A stretch of 9,461 bases of DNA from Syntrophomonadaceae bacterium. GTDB taxonomy: Bacteria > Bacillota > Dethiobacteria > DTU022 > UBA8154. This document shows, piece after piece, positions 1 through 4,960 of this stretch. Position numbers and translations under genes: made by a program. A model generated the notes under the pieces. That model had not been told where the DNA came from. It did not search any database and was given only the letters and a program-made list of their open reading frames with translations. Numbering within the stretch: position 1 is the first letter of the stretch; each line of letters begins with the position of its first letter. Location: assembly GCA_007122565.1 (NCBI GenBank), contig SKTJ01000136.1:1-9461 (forward strand), written 5' to 3'.

Positions 1-1
1 A

Positions 2-81
2 GGCTTTGCCGGACCGGGGTTTCCACATGCTACGTGTTTGAGCGCAGCGAGCCAAAGCATGTGGGCCGGGTCGGCAAAGGC
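2..81. repeat. Long compound inverted repeat (hairpin) of unknown function
   Basis: Two nested pairs of arms are visible. The inner arms CCACATGCT (23-31) and AGCATGTGG (56-64) pair perfectly around a 24-nt loop containing GAGCGCAGCGAGC. The outer arms, CTTTGCCG...CCGG (4-17) and CCGG...CGGCAAAG (66-79), pair with about two mismatches. The whole forms an imperfect GC-rich hairpin of about 80 nt. There is no run of T after either arm, so it is not a standard intrinsic terminator. It could be a dispersed intergenic repeat, a transcript-end structure for msrAB or for a gene left of the window, or a structured RNA element. The sequence alone does not decide between these. Confidence 0.6.
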
Positions 82-198
82 AACCACTGTATCATTAACT
101 TGAGACTGCGGTTTCGAACAGGTATCCGGCACCCCGCCTGCAAATTATACCTGTGTAGTAACACAATAAGTTAACCTGCAGCTGTTTTGCAGTACCGC
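82..198. other. Intergenic stretch without a recognisable gene
   Basis: No coding region with a ribosome binding site is visible here. On the minus strand there is a TATAAT hexamer (149-144) but no convincing -35 box at 16-18 nt from it. There is a weak 5-bp hairpin at 152-165 (TGTGT/ACACA) with no T-tract. No clear terminator follows the msrAB stop codon, so msrAB transcripts may run into the large hairpin at 2-81. Confidence 0.4.
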
Positions 199-1158
199 TT
201 AATCCTTTTCAAACAACCGGGCGTACTCCCCGTATCCTTCCTTTTCCAGATCTTCCCTGGGGATAAAGCGGAGCGCCGCCGAGTTAATACAGTAACGCTG
301 CCCCGTGGGAGCCGGACCATCATCAAACACGTGCCCCAGGTGGCAATCGGCATCTTTACTGCGCACTTCCGTCCGGATCCTGCCAAGGCTTTGGTCCACT
401 TTTTCTTTTATTTTTTCCAAATGGAGAGGCCTGGTAAAGCTGGGCCAGCCAGACCCTGAATCATACTTATCCAACGAACTGAAAAGAGGCTCTCCGGAAA
501 CAATATCCACGTATATACCTTCCCTTTTATTGTCCCAGTACTCGTTGTCAAAGGGCGGTTCCGTGGCATCATCCTGTGTCACTGCAAACTGTATTCCGGT
601 CAAACGCTGCTGCAACGCGTCCTTATCTTTATCCTTCTTCCAATGTTTCTCAATAAAAGCATCCCTCCCTGAACCACTGCGATAGCTTTTATAATGGGAT
701 GGTTCTTTTTTGTAATAATCCTGGTGGTATGACTCTGCAGGGTAAAAGGGCCCTGCCGGCAAAATCTTCGTAACGATCGGTTTACTGAATATACCGCTTG
801 TAGCAAGAGTTTTTCTTGCAGCTTCCGCCTTGGCTTTTTGCTCCTCACTGTGATAAAAAATTGCCGTATGGTAAGGTTCCCCCCGGTCAAAGAATTGGCC
901 TTCCGTGTCGGTGGGGTCAATTTGCCGCCAGAACAGCTCCAACAACTGCTCATAAGATATCTTTTCCGGGTCAAAAGTTATCTGCACCGCCTCAAAGTGG
1001 CCCGTTTCCTTAGAACTAACTTCCTCATACGTGGGATTTTCCTTATGCCCCCCCGTATAACCAGAAACCACCTTCTCAATGCCAGGCAACTTGTCAAAAG
1101 GAGAAACCATACACCAAAAACAACCCCCCGCAAACGTAGCCACCTCATATCCCTTCAT
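199..1158 (-). CDS. msrAB: Fused peptide methionine sulfoxide reductase MsrA-MsrB
   Basis: This bifunctional repair enzyme (319 aa) reduces methionine-S-sulfoxide (MsrA half) and methionine-R-sulfoxide (MsrB half) in oxidised proteins. No signal peptide is seen, so it is probably cytoplasmic. MsrA spans about residues 3-160, with GGCFWC (catalytic Cys13, second Cys16), GYTGG, NPTYEEV, TGHFEAV and AESYHQDYY. MsrB spans about 185-310, with TEPPF, GWPSF, CHLGHVFDDGP and RYCINSAALRF (catalytic Cys290). The MsrB half lacks both zinc-binding CxxC pairs. It has Ser236 (SGSGWPSF) where many MsrB proteins have the resolving Cys, and only Cys272 remains as an alternative. The ATG at 1158 is chosen because GGAGGTG lies 8 nt upstream; the open frame extends to a TTG at 1188 inside the neighbouring repeat, which is not a plausible start. 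A transposase element ends 20 bp upstream of this start, so the native promoter has probably been separated from the gene. Confidence 0.95.
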   Translation of the reverse strand: MKGYEVATFAGGCFWCMVSPFDKLPGIEKVVSGYTGGHKENPTYEEVSSKETGHFEAVQITFDPEKISYEQLLELFWRQIDPTDTEGQFFDRGEPYHTAIFYHSEEQKAKAEAARKTLATSGIFSKPIVTKILPAGPFYPAESYHQDYYKKEPSHYKSYRSGSGRDAFIEKHWKKDKDKDALQQRLTGIQFAVTQDDATEPPFDNEYWDNKREGIYVDIVSGEPLFSSLDKYDSGSGWPSFTRPLHLEKIKEKVDQSLGRIRTEVRSKDADCHLGHVFDDGPAPTGQRYCINSAALRFIPREDLEKEGYGEYARLFEKD

Positions 1159-1166
1159 ACCCAAAA

Positions 1167-1173
1167 CACCTCC
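1167..1173 (-). promoter_or_regulatory. Shine-Dalgarno site of msrAB at the edge of the transposase element
   Basis: On the minus strand GGAGGTG lies 8 nt before the ATG at 1158 and fixes the msrAB start. The terminal palindrome of the transposase element begins only 4 nt further upstream (1178), so the insertion spared the ribosome binding site but left no room for a native promoter. Confidence 0.85.
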
Positions 1174-1177
1174 ATTT

Positions 1178-1213
1178 AAATGGGACAAGGGGACAGGTCC
1201 CTTGTCCCATTTT
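1178..1213. repeat. Terminal palindromic repeat of the RAYT element (left copy)
   Basis: This 36-bp sequence contains perfect 14-bp arms, AAATGGGACAAGGG (1178-1191) and CCCTTGTCCCATTT (1199-1212), around a 7-nt loop GACAGGT. The whole 36 bp recurs as an exact reverse complement at 2013-2048, on the other side of the transposase gene. Palindromes in this position are what Y1/HUH transposases of the REP-associated (RAYT) family recognise as single-stranded hairpins. There is no T-tract, so it is not an obvious terminator. Confidence 0.9.
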
Positions 1214-1219
1214 AGCGTT

Positions 1220-1978
1220 CTAAATCCTACTAATAGTACTCTTTGATACCCCGGTAATCTTTGATATTTGCCTGACCGTTACACCCTCTACTGCCTTTAT
1301 AGCTTTAATAATTGTATACCTTTTGTTTTTTTCAAGTTGCTGTAATTCGTTTTTGTTTGAAATACTGTGCTGTAGAAGGATAGCTCTTATCTTCCCATCC
1401 GTTACTTTTGGTTTTTCAACATAGTCTATACAAATATCATCATTTTCATGGTTAGTAAATTCAATAAATTGTTCAATTGCTTTCTGCCTGTCCGGAGAAA
1501 AAATTTCTAAAGCCAAATTAACGTCTGTTATTATTGGTTCGTTAATGTATTCATGATAGCTGCTCCATTTATAGTCTGACACCTTCTTCGTTATTCCCGC
1601 CTTAACCGGATTCTGATGGATATACCTGAGCACTGTTAAAAAGTATGAATCATCCTCAACAGCTTCACTTTTAAACCGTTCTTGAAACAAATGGCCACAC
1701 CGATCATATTTCCAGTTAAACCAGTACACATAACTGCCGCTAATTCTCTTAATCGCCATGGAAAGTGGCTCTGTTGTTTCTTTGAGCAATAGATGAACAT
1801 GATTGTCCATTAAGCAATAAGCATAAATCTCATAATTACTTACAGCTTTATAATATTTAATGGTTTTTAATAGCTTATCCCTATCCCCTTCATTTTTAAC
1901 AATAGGTTGTCTGTTTATCCCGCGCAGCATAATATGATATATTGCGCTTTTGCTCTTCTCCCGAGCATATCTTGGCAT
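1220..1978 (-). CDS. REP-associated Y1/HUH-type tyrosine transposase (RAYT)
   Basis: This 252-aa protein of the Y1 transposase family (IS200/TnpA-like fold) nicks and rejoins single-stranded DNA at hairpins. The HUH metal-binding motif is H60-V-H62 within MDNHVHLLL. The likely catalytic tyrosine is Tyr119 in RYIHQNPVKAG, which aligns with Tyr115 of the E. coli REP transposase (DYIYINPVK). Other family marks are the N-terminal MPRYAR and HLFQERFKSE (97-106). A C-terminal extension of about 60 residues ends in a helix-turn-helix-like segment (VRQISKITGVSKSTISRI, 235-252), which may add DNA-binding specificity. The ATG at 1978 is chosen because GAGGTG lies 6 nt upstream; a GTG at 2005 in the same frame has no such site. 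The gene is intact, and its stop is 6 bp from the left palindrome. It reads in the same direction as msrAB. Confidence 0.93.
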   Translation of the reverse strand: MPRYAREKSKSAIYHIMLRGINRQPIVKNEGDRDKLLKTIKYYKAVSNYEIYAYCLMDNHVHLLLKETTEPLSMAIKRISGSYVYWFNWKYDRCGHLFQERFKSEAVEDDSYFLTVLRYIHQNPVKAGITKKVSDYKWSSYHEYINEPIITDVNLALEIFSPDRQKAIEQFIEFTNHENDDICIDYVEKPKVTDGKIRAILLQHSISNKNELQQLEKNKRYTIIKAIKAVEGVTVRQISKITGVSKSTISRI

Positions 1979-1995
1979 ACAAATCACCTCAGGTA

Positions 1996-2024
1996 ATTTT
2001 ACCACAATTGTTAAAATGGGACAA
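1996..2024 (-). promoter_or_regulatory. Candidate sigma-A-type promoter of the transposase, -35 inside the palindrome
   Basis: On the minus strand TTGTCC (2024-2019, 4 of 6 matches to consensus) is followed after exactly 17 nt by TAAAAT (2001-1996, 5 of 6). The -35 box lies in the right-hand palindrome. A start site 6-8 nt downstream would fall at the transposase Shine-Dalgarno (1990-1985), giving an unusually short leader, so the call is tentative. Transcripts from it could also read on into msrAB. Confidence 0.35.
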
Positions 2025-2048
2025 GGGACCTGTCCCCTTGTCCCATTT
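2013..2048. repeat. Terminal palindromic repeat of the RAYT element (right copy)
   Basis: This is an exact reverse complement of 1178-1213. The arms AAATGGGACAAGGG (2014-2027) and CCCTTGTCCCATTT (2035-2048) flank the loop ACCTGTC. The loop is the complement of the left copy's loop, so the two copies are inverted rather than direct. It ends 65 bp before the DUF421 start codon. Confidence 0.9.
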
Positions 2049-2112
2049 AGGTATTATTAACGCTGGGGGTTAGATAATAACTAAAAATCAGCTTTTGGGA
2101 GGAGTTTATTTT

Positions 2113-2823
2113 ATGGAAGTAGTTACCCGGGCAGTTATTGTTTATATATGGTCTGTTTTGCTTTTTCGTTTACAGGGCAAGGGACTTACGTTTCAACAGA
2201 AACCTTATGATTTTGCTGTGATCATTCTGATCGGGTCCGCTTCGGCTGCCTTGATCGTCAACCGGGATGTCCCCCTGCTTAATGCTCTGGTGGCCCTGGC
2301 AGTACTGGCCGTGCTGCATACGTTAATCAGCATAAGTACCCTAAATAACTTTTTGAAGTTCATTATTGGGGGGCAGCCCGATTTACTTGTGCGCAACGGG
2401 CGTATTGTTAAGCAAAACCTGATCAAGAATCAAATTAATATCAGCCAACTGCTGGCCGGGTTGCGTATCCAGGGGTATCGGCGCATTCATGATGTTGAAT
2501 ACGCCACACTGGAAGCAAATGGGCAGCTTTCCGTTATTCCAAAATCCCAATTCCGCCCCGTTACCCCCACTGACTTAAAGTTGGATACATCTTATGAAGG
2601 CCTCGCCACACCCCTGGTAATTGAAGGGCAGATTATCAAAGAGAACCTGCAATTTGTAGGCTTGAATAAGAGCTGGCTGAAAACTGAACTTAGGCGACGG
2701 GAACTAGAGGGGGCCGACCATGTTCTGTTGGCCCTCCTCGACACGGATGGCAGTCTTTACATTGCCGAACAGCCACCGATTAATGTGATCAAAGCATTTT
2801 TCCTCGGCGAAGGTAAAGGATAA
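2113..2823 (+). CDS. YetF/DUF421 family membrane protein
   Basis: This 236-aa protein has three N-terminal membrane segments (about residues 5-20, 34-50 and 54-75) and a soluble C-terminal domain. Family hallmarks are KPYDFAVIILIGSASAA (30-46), GGQPDLLVRNGRIV (86-99), LLAGLRIQGYRRIHDVEYATLE (113-134, quoted in part) and GQLSVIPKSQ (137-146). The length is normal for YetF-like proteins. Many spore-forming Firmicutes carry several such genes, and related 2Duf proteins have been linked to spore membrane properties and heat resistance. The role of this copy is unknown. The ATG at 2113 has GGGAGGAG 8 nt upstream; an in-frame TTG at 2095 lies before that site and is rejected. It stands alone on the plus strand, converging on the symporter gene with a 15-bp gap and no clear terminator between them. 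Confidence 0.88.
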   Translation: MEVVTRAVIVYIWSVLLFRLQGKGLTFQQKPYDFAVIILIGSASAALIVNRDVPLLNALVALAVLAVLHTLISISTLNNFLKFIIGGQPDLLVRNGRIVKQNLIKNQINISQLLAGLRIQGYRRIHDVEYATLEANGQLSVIPKSQFRPVTPTDLKLDTSYEGLATPLVIEGQIIKENLQFVGLNKSWLKTELRRRELEGADHVLLALLDTDGSLYIAEQPPINVIKAFFLGEGKG

Positions 2824-2838
2824 ATCCCGTACCAGGAA

Positions 2839-4197
2839 CTAGACTTCTCTCTGAATTCCTGTAACCTGTTTGCCGCTTATCCAGCGGTCCATAACCCGGG
2901 TGGCGGTGAGGTCACCGGTAACATTAATGGCGGTCCTGCTCATATCCAGGATACGGTCAACACCAATGATCAGAGCGATGCCGCTGGTGGGGATGCCGGC
3001 GCTGGTGAGCACCATCGCCAGGATGATAATACCCACACCGGGCGTGGCAGGGGAACCGATGGATGCCCCCACAGTGGTAAGCACCACTAACAGCAGGGTG
3101 GGGATGCTCAGTTCCACCCCGAAAACCTGTGCCAGAAATACGGTGGCCGCCCCCTGGTAAAGGGCCGTTCCGTTCATGTTAATGGTGGCACCCAGTGGTA
3201 TGACAAACTGTGAGATGGAAGGTCTTACGCCCAGCTTCTCCTCCGCAGTTTGGATAGAAAGGGGCATCACTGCGGCAGAACTGGAAGTGGAAAAAGCCAG
3301 CAGCATAACCTCCCGTGCAGAGCTGAGAAAATACCACGGCTTAATGCCTGTAAACATAAGAATTACAAGGTAACAGAGGAGCATAATCAACAACCCCCCC
3401 AGCACCGTTCCCACGTATACGGCCATACCCAGCAGGACGTCGATCCCCACTCGCATTGTAATCTGCGCCAGCAGGCCAAATACGGCCAGTGGTGCAAGGA
3501 GCATGGCCCAGCGGACCACGGTCATGCATACATCCTGAATGGAATCAAGCAGATCCAAAAGGGGCCTTGCTTGTTTGGGAGGCAGGGAAACCAGGGCAAT
3601 ACCGAAAATAATGGCAAACAACACTACCTGCAGCATTTCCTTCTCGATCATGGAGCCCAGGGGGTTAACCGGCAACAGGTTCACAACTATCCCCGGCACA
3701 TCACCCAGGGTCGGGGTATCCGCAGCCCTCCCCTCCACGGCGGCAACTGTTTCCGTTTCAACCATGAGCGTCTGAATGAGCGTGCTGTCAATATAGTCTC
3801 CCGGCCGGATTAGCATGGCGGAGCCCAGCCCGATAATAATTGCCAGGGTAGTGGTTACAACAAAAAAGATCACCACGCGCAGGCCCATCTTACGCAGTTG
3901 ATCCATATCATCACTGGAAGCCAGTCCCCGGATGATCGAGGCAAAGATGAGGGGGATCACGATCATCTGGATCACCCCCAGGAAAAGATTGCCGGGCATG
4001 GCAAGCCAGTTGCCCATAATCTCGGCAACATCCGGATCAATAATACCGGTGGTTGGCCCCAGCACAACACCGATGCCCACTCCAAGCGCCATGGCCAGCA
4101 GTATTTTGGCCCAGAGACGGCCTTTAATCAACTCCTGCAAGTGCCTGTTCAAATGTTTCAAAGACCTGGGGTGTAATAATGTCAAAGGATGTGTCAT
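2839..4197 (-). CDS. Glutamate/dicarboxylate:cation symporter (DAACS/SDF family)
   Basis: This 452-aa integral membrane transporter belongs to the family of GltP, GltT, DctA and archaeal GltPh, which take up acidic amino acids or C4-dicarboxylates with Na+ or H+. The serine-rich HP1 tip STSSSAAVMP is at 303-312, followed by the TM7 motif NMNGT (340-344), the HP2 tip ASIGSPATPGVG (378-389) and TM8 with DRILDMSRTAINVTGD (414-429). TM8 keeps Asp418, Arg421, Asn425 and Asp429, the positions that bind substrate and ions in GltPh. The arginine points to an acidic substrate. The TM7 motif is NMNGT rather than NMDGT, so a sodium-site aspartate is an asparagine. The exact substrate cannot be read off. 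The ATG at 4197 has GGAGG 10 nt upstream. The gene lies 26 bp downstream of the methyltransferase gene and is probably cotranscribed with it. Confidence 0.92.
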   Translation of the reverse strand: MTHPLTLLHPRSLKHLNRHLQELIKGRLWAKILLAMALGVGIGVVLGPTTGIIDPDVAEIMGNWLAMPGNLFLGVIQMIVIPLIFASIIRGLASSDDMDQLRKMGLRVVIFFVVTTTLAIIIGLGSAMLIRPGDYIDSTLIQTLMVETETVAAVEGRAADTPTLGDVPGIVVNLLPVNPLGSMIEKEMLQVVLFAIIFGIALVSLPPKQARPLLDLLDSIQDVCMTVVRWAMLLAPLAVFGLLAQITMRVGIDVLLGMAVYVGTVLGGLLIMLLCYLVILMFTGIKPWYFLSSAREVMLLAFSTSSSAAVMPLSIQTAEEKLGVRPSISQFVIPLGATINMNGTALYQGAATVFLAQVFGVELSIPTLLLVVLTTVGASIGSPATPGVGIIILAMVLTSAGIPTSGIALIIGVDRILDMSRTAINVTGDLTATRVMDRWISGKQVTGIQREV

Positions 4198-4223
4198 AAA
4201 TACAGTTCCTCCTTTTATTCCGG

Positions 4224-4856
4224 TTACTTTTCAAACGGTTTGAAATCCATCCTTATAAACTCCTTACCATTTGGTAAGGGATAGGTTACCTTTTTGATGC
4301 AGCAAAAGCCGGTAACCGGTAATTTTTGCATAAGACCCTCCGTATCAATGTCATGATGGATAGACATTAGGGGATCAAGGAATGCTGTGAGGTCTGATTC
4401 ACTCACAAAACTATTATTTTTGTTGGACTGGATCGTACAGGACAAAGTTTCTATTTGTCCCTTGTTGTTGCTGATAAGATCAATGAATTGATTAATTCCC
4501 AAATACTCAACGATCAAGTTACAAATGAGGATATTGGAAAAAGGTAAGACCACATCCGTGTCACTTAAGTCACAGCATATGAGTTCCAGGACACTGTCTA
4601 ATTGCTTGTATCTTCTTTTACAAACATCAAGGTATTCCCTGTTTATATCAATACCGTAGACTTTTTTTGTCCGCCCCGTATCAATATGATCAAGTCCGTT
4701 ACCACCGGCAATCCCCAGTATAACAACGTTTGTACTTGGATAATCATTGAGCTGCTGTTTAGTAATATCACTTAAAGTCTGCAGCTGGTAAACATTCTCT
4801 GATTGCATATGAGTTTCGTATCTGTCTAAGTCAATCTTTTCCCAGGGATTGGCCAT
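4224..4856 (-). CDS. Class I SAM-dependent methyltransferase, substrate unknown
   Basis: This 210-aa protein has a Rossmann-type methyltransferase fold. Motif I is VVILGIAGGNGLDHID (44-59, glycine-rich SAM loop). The acidic residue after strand 2 is Asp70 in VYGIDIN (66-72), a third motif is ICCDLSD (93-99), and the motif IV region is ICNLIVEYLG (111-120). No signal peptide or membrane segment is seen. I cannot assign it to a named family or substrate. The ATG at 4856 is chosen over an upstream in-frame ATG at 4883 because AAGGAG (4871-4866) lies 9 nt before it and the earlier one has no such site. Its codons are visibly richer in A+T than those of the citrate lyase genes. It begins just after the terminator of that operon and precedes the symporter on the same strand. 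Confidence 0.82.
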   Translation of the reverse strand: MANPWEKIDLDRYETHMQSENVYQLQTLSDITKQQLNDYPSTNVVILGIAGGNGLDHIDTGRTKKVYGIDINREYLDVCKRRYKQLDSVLELICCDLSDTDVVLPFSNILICNLIVEYLGINQFIDLISNNKGQIETLSCTIQSNKNNSFVSESDLTAFLDPLMSIHHDIDTEGLMQKLPVTGFCCIKKVTYPLPNGKEFIRMDFKPFEK

Positions 4857-4865
4857 AAAACCATG

Positions 4866-4871
4866 CTCCTT
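4866..4871 (-). promoter_or_regulatory. Shine-Dalgarno site deciding the methyltransferase start
   Basis: AAGGAG on the minus strand lies 9 nt before the ATG at 4856. An upstream in-frame ATG at 4883 has only a GAGG more than 15 nt away, so it is not favoured. Confidence 0.75.
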
Positions 4872-4891
4872 ATAGTGAGGCATAACATTTG

Positions 4892-4935
4892 TAAATTAAA
4901 CAACCTCAGTCCTGTAAAAACACAGGACTAAGGTT
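4892..4935 (-). terminator. Intrinsic terminator of the citrate lyase operon
   Basis: It lies 25 bp downstream of the large-subunit stop codon. On the minus strand the arms AACCTTAGTCCTGT (4935-4922) and ACAGGACTGAGGTT (4915-4902) form a 14-bp stem with one U-G wobble and a 6-nt loop. A T-rich tail, GTTTAATTT, follows. Read from the plus strand, the wobble becomes a C-A mismatch, so the structure is optimised for minus-strand transcripts. It separates the acn-icd-acl operon from the methyltransferase gene. Confidence 0.85.
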
Positions 4936-4960
4936 GGCAGGTTTTATTGCTAACTGCTTA

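Larger units (their letters stand above)
1178..2048 (-). mobile_element. Complete RAYT-type element: Y1 transposase between exact 36-bp palindromic inverted repeats
   Basis: The 871-bp unit consists of two exact inverted copies of a 36-bp hairpin sequence (1178-1213 and 2013-2048) and one intact transposase gene between them. I see no target-site duplication directly outside the repeats. That is expected for HUH transposases, which move single strands. The interior is visibly richer in A+T than the flanking genes. It sits between msrAB (same strand, immediately downstream) and the DUF421 gene (opposite strand). REP-associated transposases are usually domesticated single-copy genes that act on dispersed palindromes. 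Whether this unit moves as a whole is inferred from the perfect ends, not shown. Confidence 0.85.

Noticed and set aside
82..198. tRNA-like pieces (GGTTTCGAACAGG) left of msrAB
   Set aside because: No acceptor stem, anticodon arm or D arm can be assembled around it on either strand.
1159..1188. Longer msrAB start (TTG at 1188)
   Set aside because: It lies inside the transposon palindrome and would place the strong GGAGGTG site within the coding region; the ATG at 1158 has the correct spacing.
1178..1213. Left palindrome as an intrinsic terminator of the transposase
   Set aside because: Neither strand has a T-tract after the stem, and the sequence is exactly repeated on the other side of the gene, which fits a transposase recognition hairpin better.
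2095..2112. Earlier TTG start for the YetF-type gene
   Set aside because: The TTG overlaps the GGGAGGAG ribosome site itself; the ATG at 2113 is 8 nt after that site.
2833..2861. CAGGAA/TTCCTG inverted repeat between the convergent YetF and symporter genes
   Set aside because: Only six base pairs with a 17-nt loop and no T-tract; too weak to call a terminator.
3250..3813. 187-codon plus-strand open frame opposite the symporter
   Set aside because: Its translation is rich in His, Gln and Asn with no domain character, and it lies wholly antisense to a well-supported transporter gene.
4867..4893. Promoter-like TTTACA...TATAAG before the methyltransferase
   Set aside because: The spacer is only 15 nt and the -10 box overlaps the Shine-Dalgarno, so a transcript would begin at or after the ribosome site.
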